From NCBI RefSeq assembly GCF_022129445.1, contig NZ_JADQAQ010000009.1:2998-66997 (forward strand): 64,000 nt of DNA. Direction: 5' to 3'. This DNA is from Photobacterium sp. Ph5 (lineage in GTDB: Bacteria; Pseudomonadota; Gammaproteobacteria; Enterobacterales; Vibrionaceae). Numbering within the stretch: position 1 is the first letter of the stretch; every line of letters starts with the position of its first letter. Below, in pieces: positions 46,120-55,066 of this stretch. The position numbers were made by a program, and so were the translations under genes. The notes below the pieces were generated by a model. The model was given only the letters and a program-made list of their open reading frames with translations, had not been told where the DNA came from and ran no database searches.

Positions 46120-46159
46120 AATGAGTTGACTCTATTCTAATCATTTTATGCAACAGTAC

Positions 46160-46188
46160 GATTTCAATAATTATCCTTTATTGAAATC
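46160..46188. promoter_or_regulatory. Perfect inverted repeat upstream of tetR
   Basis: GATTTCAATAA-N7-TTATTGAAATC, perfect 11-bp arms, ~40 bp upstream of the TetR start. It differs in sequence from the exporter-side repeat, so either the regulator binds another consensus or a second factor acts here. Confidence 0.55.
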
Positions 46189-46339
46189 AGTGGCTCGTAT
46201 TAGTATTACAAAATGTGATTGCCTTAACTAGCGCTAACTCATATTTTTAGCAACATCATGCTGTATCTGGTTAAAAAGCGCCAAATCAAATGTAATTATT
46301 TACTTTACAAGCCATTTTATCGATGAAATAACCGACTCA

Positions 46340-47041
46340 TTATCGGCCAAACTTACGCGCTTCTTGTTCTATATTACGATAAAGGATCTGAGTCCAAAAA
46401 GGTTGATTGATCGAGGTCAGTAATTTCCCTTTTTTCGGATCATGAGGGCTAATAACCACTTCGATATTTTCAAGTCCCGTTCTCTGTGCGAGTAAAAATA
46501 GCTCTTCAATACTATAGTCTCCCATCGCTAAACAACCTGTCGATGCTTGTTTACCATGAATAAAAATATTACTACCTGGAGACGTTCGACCTTCTAATCG
46601 CGCGTATTTACGATCAAAAGCATTCGGGTAATCTAGCTTCATTGATAGATGAAAACGGCTATTTGGATTCAACAAAGATACACGGTAAATACCTTCAGGT
46701 ACTTGTTTATCACCTTCTCGTAGTTTAGGTCCTTTTTTACCGCTTATTTTCTCGATATTGTAACGTTTAACGTACGACCACTTACCTTTCTCTTCTGCCC
46801 ATAACTCTACTGACATCTCTTCTTTCATCGCAAAGAGCGCAATATTTTTTGGCGGATAAGATAAGCCTGCTTGTTCAAAGTAACGTTTAATCCGCGGCTC
46901 AACAAAAGGAGAGTAACGTTTCATTACATCATCAACAGTTCGTGTGCCTGCAGGAGGGTAAGTTGAATACGAATAAGCTGCTTGAGCATCAGTAACAACA
47001 GTGAACATAACCAATAATGGCAATAACGCTTTTTTAAACAC
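46340..47041 (-). CDS. L,D-transpeptidase-fold protein (YafK-like)
   Basis: 233-aa precursor with signal peptide (ending AQAA). The YkuD-fold catalytic domain (~70-210) has IFIHGKQASTGCLAMGDYSIEEL, the HG...S-GC motif with catalytic Cys. E. coli YafK (DpaA/LdtF) in this subgroup detaches Braun lipoprotein from peptidoglycan rather than making crosslinks. Whether it acts as hydrolase or transpeptidase here is not clear. Alone. Confidence 0.88.
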   Translation of the reverse strand: MFKKALLPLLVMFTVVTDAQAAYSYSTYPPAGTRTVDDVMKRYSPFVEPRIKRYFEQAGLSYPPKNIALFAMKEEMSVELWAEEKGKWSYVKRYNIEKISGKKGPKLREGDKQVPEGIYRVSLLNPNSRFHLSMKLDYPNAFDRKYARLEGRTSPGSNIFIHGKQASTGCLAMGDYSIEELFLLAQRTGLENIEVVISPHDPKKGKLLTSINQPFWTQILYRNIEQEARKFGR

Positions 47042-47297
47042 AAAACCCTCGGTACTTGCAGTGTCGTCTTTGGAAATAAACGAAATCAGTAGCTGATATC
47101 ATCAAAAGTAGCGCTAGTGTACTGACGTTTTACCGTGGTGCAACCGATAGTGTGGACATTTTTACAACAAAATATTGCACATTATTTACACTTGGAGATA
47201 AGTTATTAAAATTCCTATCGCTATTTAGTTAATTGGCATTCACACCACACAGGGTACAATAGAGAAAATACTATTCATGTAATTAGGTATACAGATT

Positions 47298-48551
47298 TTG
47301 CATACGTTAGAACAACTACGCTCTGGTGAACTCGCGCATATTTCCCAATTAAAAATTACGCAGCAATTAACCACCTTTCCTCTCGAAATTCTTTCGCTAG
47401 CTGATAGTTTGGAAATCCTAGATTTAACCGACAATAAACTGAGCCAGTTACCTGACGAGTTTGCCCAGCTAACCAAGCTACGCATTGTGTTTATGTCAAA
47501 CAACTGCTTTACCGAATTACCTAAAGTATTAGGTGCTTGTCCAAACTTAGAAATGATTGGGTTTAAATCAAACCAAATCACAACGGTTGATGAAACATCT
47601 TTACCTCAAAAATTGCGATGGCTGATTTTAACTGATAATAAAATTACTCAGTTACCACAAAGTTTAGGGCTACGCCCTCACTTGCAAAAACTTGCATTAG
47701 CGGGTAACCAACTCACAGAATTACCAAGCACTATGGATCAGCTAGCTAATTTGGAGTTGGTCCGTTTATCAGCTAACCGCCTACAGGCCTTTCCAACCCA
47801 ACTGCTTAATTTACCAAAACTCGCATGGTTAGCTTTTTCTGGTAATGATTTTAATCGCCACCAGCAGGTAGACAATACATTACCTGAAGTTGTACCAAGT
47901 GATTACACATTGCAAGAAGTGCTGGGACAAGGCGCATCTGGTGTTATTTCACTCGCTAAATGGAAAAATAATACCCATCAACTGGCAACCGATATCGCAG
48001 TTAAAATCTTTAAAGGTGAAGTGACGTCTGACGGTTACCCGCAAGATGAATTAAACGCGTGCCTAAAAACCGGCCGTCATCCAAACCTTGTGCAGTCATT
48101 AGCACACGTTACAGATCCAAAACACTTAGCGCTGGTTATGGCATTAATCCCTACACACTTTAAAAACTTAGGTCTACCACCAACGTTTGAGACCTGTACG
48201 CGCGATACCTTCCCAAACGGTTTCACCTTAACCATTGAGCAGATCAAAAAAATAGTGTCACAAATGACCAACGTAATTAAACACATGCAAAACCAAGGTG
48301 TTGCTCATGGTGATATTTATGCCCATAACGTCCTCTTTGATGAGCAAGCCAATATTCTGGTTGGCGATTTTGGTGCTGCATCAATTTACGATGATTTACC
48401 TCTAGTAATACAGCAACAAATCAAAACTATAGAAAACCGAGCATTAGGTTATTTCATTGAAGATTTACTCAGTACTTGTGAATCACGAGATCGCACTTCA
48501 TTGAGTTATCGAACACTCAGTCAACAGGCGCATAATTACATTCAGTCGTAA
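47298..48551 (+). CDS. Leucine-rich repeat plus eukaryotic-like protein kinase
   Basis: 417 aa. The N-terminal ~200 residues are about seven LRRs (LEILDLTDNKLSQLPDEFAQL, LRIVFMSNNCFTELPKV, LQKLALAGNQLTELPSTM). The C-terminal ~210 residues are a Ser/Thr-like kinase: Gly-rich loop GQGASGV (~210), VAIK-type AVKIFKG (~234), catalytic HGDIYAHN (~336) and GDFG (~356). The APE/C-lobe end is short. Start is a TTG with AGG upstream. Fused LRR-kinases are rare outside plants and are known in gammaproteobacteria. Signalling target unknown. Confidence 0.88.
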   Translation: MHTLEQLRSGELAHISQLKITQQLTTFPLEILSLADSLEILDLTDNKLSQLPDEFAQLTKLRIVFMSNNCFTELPKVLGACPNLEMIGFKSNQITTVDETSLPQKLRWLILTDNKITQLPQSLGLRPHLQKLALAGNQLTELPSTMDQLANLELVRLSANRLQAFPTQLLNLPKLAWLAFSGNDFNRHQQVDNTLPEVVPSDYTLQEVLGQGASGVISLAKWKNNTHQLATDIAVKIFKGEVTSDGYPQDELNACLKTGRHPNLVQSLAHVTDPKHLALVMALIPTHFKNLGLPPTFETCTRDTFPNGFTLTIEQIKKIVSQMTNVIKHMQNQGVAHGDIYAHNVLFDEQANILVGDFGAASIYDDLPLVIQQQIKTIENRALGYFIEDLLSTCESRDRTSLSYRTLSQQAHNYIQS

Positions 48552-48557
48552 TGCTTT

Positions 48558-48592
48558 AAAGCGACAATGAAAGCACTTTTTATTGTCGCTTT
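48558..48592 (+). terminator. Terminator after LRR-kinase gene
   Basis: AAAGCGACAAT pairs with ATTGTCGCTTT (11 bp) over a 13-nt loop. Confidence 0.8.
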
Positions 48593-48888
48593 TATCAATA
48601 ACTGAGCAAACATGATCGTGGTAACAAATCTGATACAAAGTCATTAATTTATTCTATGGATAATCAGAATTGATTTCATACAAGTGTTTTAAATAATTGA
48701 TTGATTTTATACTAATAAATGCCTAGTTCAGTTACCATCCATTCAGATATCGCCTCTTTATCTTACTGATTTTCCTTACGCAACACCTTGACTAGCACCT
48801 AAAATACGCTTTAAATTTAACATTATAATAACAAACGATGTCATCGAACGATTTCATCCTTGTAGCAAACCATTTAAGGGAAATTAAT

Positions 48889-50541
48889 ATGGCTCAACTG
48901 CTACCCAATGACATGATCCTACAATGGGCGGAAGAACGTCCTACCGATATTTATCTTCGCCAAATTATTAACCGTGAATTTGTTGACTACACCTATGCAG
49001 ATGTTGCTGACAAAGCTTTACGCCTAGTCAGTGCTTTTCGTGCGCTGGGGATCCAACCGGGGGAGCGTATTGCACTAATCTCTAAAAACTGTGCGGAATG
49101 GTTTATTTGTGATTTAGCTATGATGCTCGGCAGTTATATCAGTGTACCTATTTTCCCAACCGCTGGGGCTGATACCATTGAGCATTGCATTACCCATAGT
49201 GACAGTAAATTAGTAATTATCGGTAAACTTGATAGTCCTGACGCAATTAATAGCGTCACACAAACATTATCTGATATTCCGACGATCTCTCTTAGCTACC
49301 CAGGTACGCCAGAAGGACAATATCGTTTTTCTACATTGATTGAACAACATGCCCCAAGTGATGAGCGTCCAGCACATACTGATGATGAATTAATGTCAAT
49401 TGTTTACACATCAGGTACATCTGGGCTTCCCAAAGGCGCAATGCTAACTTATGGCGCTTTCGCTTGGGCATCGCATCAAATAACTGAGCATATTGGGTTA
49501 GGTAAAACAGAGCGGTTATTTTCTTATCTCCCACTCGCACACATAACTGAGCGAGTATATATCTTTGGTTCATCCATAATGTCTGGACTTCAAGTGGCTT
49601 TCCCTGAATCTCTTGATACTTTTATTGATGATGTGAAAATGCATCGCCCAACTATTTTTGTTTCTGTACCGCGTTTATGGACCCTTTTCCAGCAGCGAAT
49701 TCAGGAAAAACTACCACCCGCGAAACTTAACCTTTTACTTAAGATTCCATTTATTTCTGGCCTTATTAAACGCAAACTCGCTGATGGTTTAGGACTTAAT
49801 GAAGCACGAGTATTAGGCTGTGGTTCTGCCCCCGTTTCGGCAGGTTTATTACGCTGGTATGAAAGTATTGGACTTAATATTACCGAAGCTTGGGGCATGA
49901 CAGAATCTTTTGCCTATAGCACACTAAATCACCCATACCGGAGCGATAAAGTCGGTAGTGTTGGTAATGCGGGGCCTGGGGTTGAACTAAAAATTGCCGC
50001 GGATGATGAGATATTAGTACGTAGTAAAGGCTTATTTGCAGGTTATTACAATAATGATGCTGCAACCAAAGAAAGCTTTGATAGCGAAGGTTGGTTACAT
50101 ACTGGTGATATCGGCTTTATTGATGAAGATGGTTACCTCACCATCCAAGGTCGCAAAAAAGATACCTTTAAAACGGCTAAAGGGAAATTCGTCTCTCCTG
50201 TACCGATTGAGAAACGTCTGTTTGAACTCAGTAATGTCGAGATGATGTGTTTAGTTGGCTCAGGTATGCCTGCTCCCATTTTATTAGCACTACCTCATCA
50301 CTTCTCAAACTTTGATCGTAAACGTTACGAGAAGCGTGTTCATCATGTCATTAACACCATTAATCGCGAGCTAGAATCTCACGCTAAGATCAAAGGTGTG
50401 TTGATGATCAAAGAGCCTTGGTCAATAGAGAATGGCATTTTAACGCCAACCCTTAAAATAAAACGTCATGTACTAGAGAAAAAATACGCAGATATTGGTC
50501 ATGATTGGCCTAGCGATACATTAGTGCGCTGGGAAGAATAA
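48889..50541 (+). CDS. AMP-binding acyl-CoA synthetase (FadD-like)
   Basis: About 550 aa. Start ATG 48889 is favoured over 48838 because AAGGG lies 8 nt upstream. Adenylation motifs are clear: YTSGTSGLPKGAM, YLPLAHITERV, WGMTESFAY, LHTGDIGFIDEDGYLTIQGRKKDTFKTAKGK. It activates a long-chain or medium-chain fatty acid to its CoA thioester. Divergent in length and end from FadD; the physiological substrate is unknown. Terminator follows. Confidence 0.9.
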   Translation: MAQLLPNDMILQWAEERPTDIYLRQIINREFVDYTYADVADKALRLVSAFRALGIQPGERIALISKNCAEWFICDLAMMLGSYISVPIFPTAGADTIEHCITHSDSKLVIIGKLDSPDAINSVTQTLSDIPTISLSYPGTPEGQYRFSTLIEQHAPSDERPAHTDDELMSIVYTSGTSGLPKGAMLTYGAFAWASHQITEHIGLGKTERLFSYLPLAHITERVYIFGSSIMSGLQVAFPESLDTFIDDVKMHRPTIFVSVPRLWTLFQQRIQEKLPPAKLNLLLKIPFISGLIKRKLADGLGLNEARVLGCGSAPVSAGLLRWYESIGLNITEAWGMTESFAYSTLNHPYRSDKVGSVGNAGPGVELKIAADDEILVRSKGLFAGYYNNDAATKESFDSEGWLHTGDIGFIDEDGYLTIQGRKKDTFKTAKGKFVSPVPIEKRLFELSNVEMMCLVGSGMPAPILLALPHHFSNFDRKRYEKRVHHVINTINRELESHAKIKGVLMIKEPWSIENGILTPTLKIKRHVLEKKYADIGHDWPSDTLVRWEE

Positions 50542-50564
50542 TTTTTATACCAAATAGAGTAACA

Positions 50565-50606
50565 AAAGCCTGATAGCGCCTTCCACCATTCAGTTATCAG
50601 GCTTTA
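50565..50606 (+). terminator. Terminator after acyl-CoA synthetase gene
   Basis: AAAGCCTGATA pairs with TATCAGGCTTT across a 19-nt loop, then TATTTT. Confidence 0.75.
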
Positions 50607-50886
50607 TTTTCTTACCCGTTAAGAAAGCACTTAAAATAATTAAAACTACGTTTCACCTTCTGGCTATCGTTATTTTCAATCTAATGAGCACATTCCTTAA
50701 TCCTCTTTTTTTGCTTATTGAATAGCGAAAAAATCTGCCTTTATTTCTTATCAAACACGCGTCACTTGTACAATTTAATTTACAGTATCAACAAGTTAGC
50801 AGAAAAGTTGTCACTTGCACTGATAAAAAAAATATTTATCATACAAATATCTTCTTTGTTCTATTATTAATAATTAAGGAATTACA
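50607..50886. other. Upstream region of the THX-like gene
   Basis: AT-rich stretch of 280 bp with no supported gene; contains the ribosome-binding site AAGGA at 50876-50880. Confidence 0.6.
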
Positions 50887-50991
50887 ATGGCTAAGGGCGA
50901 TATGAAAACATGTAAAGGTAAACGTCGTGCACATTCACACGGTAATGCGCGTTTAACGACAGAAGGTCAAAGAAAGCATCATCAAGAATAG
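50887..50991 (+). CDS. 34-aa basic protein, THX-like (bTHX) candidate
   Basis: ATG 50887 follows AAGGA at ideal spacing. The 34-aa product begins MAKGDMKTCKGKRRAHSHGN and ends QRKHHQE. The MxKGDxKTxxGKR start matches small ribosomal protein THX (bTHX), which binds 16S rRNA in the 30S head of some bacteria; the remainder is His-rich and divergent. A strong terminator directly follows, so the gene is a discrete unit. THX homology is plausible but short sequences are unreliable. Confidence 0.7.
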   Translation: MAKGDMKTCKGKRRAHSHGNARLTTEGQRKHHQE

Positions 50992-51024
50992 TTTTATTTA
51001 AATCGATCTTGCTAATACTCCGAG

Positions 51025-51061
51025 AACTAAGTCCAGTAATGTGTGTCTGGACTTAGTTTTT
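51025..51061 (+). terminator. Terminator of the THX-like gene
   Basis: AACTAAGTCCAG pairs with CTGGACTTAGTT (12 bp perfect) over a 10-nt loop and ends in TTTTC. Confidence 0.92.
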
Positions 51062-51071
51062 CTTCTCATAT

Positions 51072-51731
51072 TTATTTATACCATCGTTTTCCATACGCTA
51101 AAGAATAATCAGGTTGATCGATTCCACTCGCCATCTTCTCATCATCTTGTAATGGGCCAATAACCGTTTTATAAGGGATAATTCCAGCCCAAACGGATAA
51201 ATCCATATCTCGCTCATCATCATTTACACCATTACAACCGATTTTTACTGATGCCTCTGCTAATGGCATCACGAGTAATTCCGTCGCAGTAAGTTCTTTT
51301 TCATTGCCTTGTCGCACACATTCACTTCGGCCCGGTGCTATTTGCTCAATAAAGTGGTTCAGTAACGCATTTTTATATTGGTTATCATCAATAGCATTAA
51401 ACTGTCCAAAGACCATTGCTGAGCGATAATGGGCACTGTGATGAAATGCAGAGCGTGCAAGTACCCAACCATCAAATAACGTAAATGTTAAACAACAAGA
51501 TTTCCCCTTTTTTAACGCGCGAATTAAACGGCTATTTTTAGCCCCATGAACATAGATATTATTGTTAACTCGCCATACCAACATCGGAATAACAATAGGC
51601 TGCTCATTTTGCTCAATAGCAATATGTGCGAGTAAGCTTTCGTCAATTATTTGATAGAGCTTCTCTGTCTCGAAAACGGCTTTATTCGGATTTTTCTTTA
51701 TCGTCGTTCTATCTGTGCTTGATAACATCAC
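51072..51731 (-). CDS. Pyridoxamine 5'-phosphate oxidase-like flavoprotein
   Basis: A 219-aa split-barrel FMN-binding protein (pyridoxamine-phosphate-oxidase-related) with PIVIPMLVWRVNNNIYVHGAKNSRLIRALKKGKSCCLTF and SVWAGIIPYKTVIGP. Members bind FMN or related cofactors and include general detoxification enzymes. Its divergent neighbour is a MocR/PdxR regulator, which typically controls such genes in response to PLP. Substrate unknown. Confidence 0.88.
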   Translation of the reverse strand: MMLSSTDRTTIKKNPNKAVFETEKLYQIIDESLLAHIAIEQNEQPIVIPMLVWRVNNNIYVHGAKNSRLIRALKKGKSCCLTFTLFDGWVLARSAFHHSAHYRSAMVFGQFNAIDDNQYKNALLNHFIEQIAPGRSECVRQGNEKELTATELLVMPLAEASVKIGCNGVNDDERDMDLSVWAGIIPYKTVIGPLQDDEKMASGIDQPDYSLAYGKRWYK

Positions 51732-51819
51732 AACCTCTCCTATTTACCCAAAATTACACTTCCTTCTGATAGACATAACATCAAACTTTGATACTGTAGA
51801 TAAGTGCCAGTTTTGAATA

Positions 51820-53295
51820 ATGGATGGATCCAGTTTGATATTAATTGATACCGGAGATTTAACCCTTTCCCATCACCAAGGTTCGCGCCAGCAGAGTTTA
51901 TTTATTGCTATTCGCGATAAAATCACCCAAGGATATTGGCCAAAGAACAGTAAGTTGCCATCAACGCGTCATCTAGCACAAATTCTCGATGTCAGCCGTA
52001 ATACGATTATTGCTACATACGACCAACTGGTTGCTGAAGGTTATATTCGAAGCCAAGCAGGTAGCGGTTTTTATGTCGCAGCCACCCTACCAGATCATTA
52101 CCTCACGACAACGCGCAGTGAAGATTCATTTACACACCCTACAATCAAACAGCAAATAAACACAACGAATAATGCCTTTGCTCCTGGCGTGCCAGATCTT
52201 GCTACATTTCCTAGAAAAAAGTGGCAACGTCTTTATCAACAACAGTTTGATCGAACACAGTTTTTGGGTTGTAACAATCTACAAGGTGAGTGGGAATTTA
52301 GAGAAGTATTAACGCATTACTTGAAAACATCGCGCTCTGTCGATGTCACCGCCGATAGGATCATTTCAACCTCGGGAGCACAACAAGCATTAATCATGGC
52401 AATAATGGCAAGCACTCAGCCTAACGATATAGTCCTTGTTGAAAATCCCGGTTATGCTCAAATGCGTAAAGTGGTCAACTTATGTAATGTCAAAATAGCG
52501 CCCCTTTCAGTGACTCCATTCGATGGAATTAACCTTCAACAGTTATCGAAAACAAAAGCTAAAGCCATTTACATTACCCCCAGTAACCAATATCCATTAG
52601 GTACAACACTTAATATCTCTCAACGGATCCAATTACTTCAATGGGCAAACCAACATAATGTGACCATTATTGAAGATGATTACGACAGTGAATTTCAATA
52701 TGCTCACCGCCCTTATCCTTCTTTGCAGGGGCTTGCAGCTCAAACCAATATCAATGTGAATATCATCTATATTGGTACTTTTAGTAAAGTGATGTGCAAC
52801 AGTATTCGTCTTGGTTATATGGTCGTCCCTCAAGCTCTTCTTTCTCGTTACCTTGAGATAAAAGATGCTCTCAGCGGTGAAACACAAGCCCAACTTCAAT
52901 TAGCAATGGCGGAATTTATTCATGGCGGCCACTTGCTTCGCCACATTCGAAAAATGCGCAGGTTATACCAAGCAAAACATCACCAAATGCTCCAAAGTAT
53001 TAAAGACTGTTTTGGTCAACAATGGGAGGTGATCAGTCAAGCGGCGGGGCTTCATGTTACCGTAAGATGGCACCAGAACGTCTGTGAAAAACGATTTTGT
53101 GATCAGGCTTTTCAGCACAATATTATTGTACGACCACTGAGTTATTATGAACTGCCGAATACAATTCGAAACTGGCAAGGTATTGTGCTTGGCTTTGGTA
53201 ATACCTCTATTGATGACATACCAGTATTGATTGAGAGCTTTAAAACTTGCTTCAACCACCTGTTAATGGAAAACAGACATGATGAATATTTTTAG
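51820..53295 (+). CDS. MocR/PdxR-type regulator (GntR-HTH plus aminotransferase domain)
   Basis: 491 aa: a GntR-type winged HTH (~15-80; KLPSTRHLAQILDVSRNTIIATYDQL) fused to a fold-type-I aminotransferase domain (~115-470) with PLP-binding Lys in YIGTFSKVM and the IIEDDYDSEF motif. MocR regulators sense PLP or aldimine adducts through the enzyme-like half. Divergent 88 bp from the PNPOx-like gene and translationally coupled to the downstream cupin. Confidence 0.92.
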   Translation: MDGSSLILIDTGDLTLSHHQGSRQQSLFIAIRDKITQGYWPKNSKLPSTRHLAQILDVSRNTIIATYDQLVAEGYIRSQAGSGFYVAATLPDHYLTTTRSEDSFTHPTIKQQINTTNNAFAPGVPDLATFPRKKWQRLYQQQFDRTQFLGCNNLQGEWEFREVLTHYLKTSRSVDVTADRIISTSGAQQALIMAIMASTQPNDIVLVENPGYAQMRKVVNLCNVKIAPLSVTPFDGINLQQLSKTKAKAIYITPSNQYPLGTTLNISQRIQLLQWANQHNVTIIEDDYDSEFQYAHRPYPSLQGLAAQTNINVNIIYIGTFSKVMCNSIRLGYMVVPQALLSRYLEIKDALSGETQAQLQLAMAEFIHGGHLLRHIRKMRRLYQAKHHQMLQSIKDCFGQQWEVISQAAGLHVTVRWHQNVCEKRFCDQAFQHNIIVRPLSYYELPNTIRNWQGIVLGFGNTSIDDIPVLIESFKTCFNHLLMENRHDEYF

Positions 53296-53593
53296 TCAAT
53301 TACCCGCCAAACTTGATAATGAAGAGTTTATAGACTTACTTAAAACCGATTCGGTACGAATTGAGCGCATTGTCTCGCAAGGACATATAACACCAATAGA
53401 TGAATGGTACGATCAATCTGAAAATGAGTGGGTTATCGTATTAGAAGGAAGAGCTGAAGTCAGTTTTACCAATGGTGAAATTAAACGTTTAGAAAAAGGC
53501 GATCACCTTTATATTCCTGCTCACCAAAAGCACCGCGTAAGTTGGACAGAACCAAATAAACTTACGATTTGGTTAGCGGTATTTTTTAATTAA
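53279..53593 (+). CDS. Cupin-domain protein
   Basis: 104 aa with a single cupin barrel (HITPIDEWYDQSENEWVIVLEGRAEVSFTNGEIKRLEKGDHLYIPAHQKHRV); two His and Glu of the metal site are visible. It overlaps the MocR end by 17 bp. Likely a small-molecule binding or oxygen-dependent enzyme that acts with the MocR regulon. Confidence 0.88.
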   Translation: MMNIFSQLPAKLDNEEFIDLLKTDSVRIERIVSQGHITPIDEWYDQSENEWVIVLEGRAEVSFTNGEIKRLEKGDHLYIPAHQKHRVSWTEPNKLTIWLAVFFN

Positions 53594-53617
53594 CAAGATC
53601 GCCACGCTAAGACAGCA

Positions 53618-54076
53618 TTATGTTAGCGAAAAGCAGTGCAGACATTTCAGCGGAACTCTTAAAGTGACATTGTTAATCTTTTGGTAAGATACCACCTCCC
53701 ATATTCCTCTCGACTTATTTACTAAATAGTAAATATTACCATCATATATACCTTTACACGACTCCTGATTTCCTCGGTATTCAATTCTCCCAACAACATT
53801 AATATGACTTTCATCAATATGTTCAAAGTGAGATATTTCCAAGCCAATAATATTATTATAATCAGGCTGCTTATAAAACCATTGATAACCAACCGATATA
53901 CCCTTACTCTCAAATCTTTCTTTAAAACCATCATCAGGATAACCATCAAACAACATCAATAAAAATTCTTTATTATTAACGTTAGTGATTTTTTCCTTTT
54001 GTGCATCTGTGTACCACCAAAACAGAGCGGAAGCGTAAACAAATAGAATAGGAATAAAAAAGAGAGGATTTCAGCA
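53618..54076 (-). pseudogene. Frameshifted gene for a small TM-anchored protein
   Basis: The open frame 53618-53959 codes for 113 aa starting MMLFDGYPDDGFKERF. In the same frame upstream the codons continue as a TM helix (PLFFIPILFVYASALFWWYTD) and a charged linker (AQKEKITNVNNKEFLL), but a TGA ends the frame just before, and the only nearby ATG (54076; MLK) is in another frame by one base. A single base insertion near 54063-54067 thus seems to disrupt a ~153-aa membrane-anchored protein. The C-terminal soluble domain is a possible remnant. Confidence 0.6.
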
Positions 54077-54467
54077 TTGTTTGAATAAGTCTTTAAGTTA
54101 TTAAAAATAGCCAAATCAAGATCAATTTCAACACCGATAATTTAAGTATATACAACAAAAAAATACAGATAACCAACTGCTAATAAAGACAACAAGCTAT
54201 CCTAATAGTTTAGTTTTTATCATTAAAAAACCATTCAACCCAAAATATTGTTAGAACACAAATATGATGAAATATTAAATAATCACATTTTTAGCCAACA
54301 AGTAAAATACAGTAGTTTTAACTGTTCGAGTGAGTGCAACATTAAATAGGTTTATATACTATATATTTCAAAAAATTCAATATCATGTCACGATTCATGG
54401 TTACTACTACAATTAACAATTAACAATTAAGAAGAACAGTTCAACCTTATCTAATACACATTTCAAA
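54077..54467. other. AT-rich degraded region left of MITE
   Basis: No gene is supported. It holds three copies of a 7-bp AATTAAC unit at 54410-54430 and the left copy of the MITE target duplication (54459-54467). Confidence 0.5.
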
Positions 54468-54597
54468 GGCCCTGTTCAGGCTTTAAGTTCAAATATATAA
54501 CCAACTGCTTTCTAATAGCTTTAATTTCGTACGTCTTATTTTTCTTCAAAGGCTTAAGCCGTAATCAGCCAGAACAACACAGAAGCTGAACAGAGCC
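54468..54597. mobile_element. 130-bp MITE-like element with TIRs and 9-bp target duplication
   Basis: Left end GGCCCTGTTCAG (54468-54479) and right end, inverted, GGCTCTGTTCAG (54586-54597) are 11/12 identical. The element is flanked by perfect 9-bp direct repeats CATTTCAAA (54459-54467 and 54598-54606). TIR start GGCTYTGTT and 9-bp duplication match IS5-family IS903-type insertions. It contains no ORF, so it is a non-autonomous miniature element. Confidence 0.85.
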
Positions 54598-54616
54598 CAT
54601 TTCAAACAAGTGTCTT

Positions 54617-54858
54617 CTACAACCACAATCTTGCATAAGTACCTTCGGTGATATTTATTTCAAAATGACTTCCCTGCTCGGTTACCAGTCCGCTTTCCGG
54701 AACAAGAATACGATCAGCATTTTTAATTATATTTTATAGGTAAGCGATATGCTGCCGCTGACCACCAGAGAGTCTTGTTCCTTGCTCTCCCACCAGAGTA
54801 CCCCTCTCCGTAACTTGCTCAATAAATGACAAAGCGCCACCATGTTCTCCCGCTCGGC
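54617..54858 (-). pseudogene. C-terminal fragment of an ABC exporter ATPase
   Basis: On the minus strand, in one frame: AGEHGGALSFIEQV, TLVGEQGTRLSGGQRQHIAYL and a stop, then a jump to NADRILVPESGLVTEQGSHFE and GTYARLWL then TAG. The LSGGQRQ signature and the ADRILVLEnG...EQGSH, GxYARLW ends are those of an MsbA/multidrug-type ABC ATPase. The Walker B/ALD stretch between is deleted. Remnant only. Confidence 0.87.
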
Positions 54859-55032
54859 ACACTTATTTTTAATGCAACAAGATAGTAAATAACGAAAGTC
54901 TAGCATCGACTAAAACTTCCAATGTATCAATTGGTTACCAGATGGTCACAGTGGACTTTTGATACGAACAGAGGAAGGGATTTCATACTGAAATTTGTAA
55001 ATGGTTACTTTCGCCAAACAACAGATAAAAAA

Positions 55033-55058
55033 AAGCCCCGTCATTTCTGACGAGGCTT
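55033..55058 (-). terminator. tRNA terminator
   Basis: AAGCCTCGTCA and TGACGGGGCTT pair (one mismatch/G-U) with a 4-nt loop and run into eight T residues on the minus strand, directly after tRNA-Asp. Confidence 0.88.
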
Positions 55059-55066
55059 CATTGTGT

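Noticed and set aside
54410-54430. AATTAAC triple repeat as a plasmid iteron or origin
   Set aside because: Only three short AT-rich copies and no Rep gene nearby.
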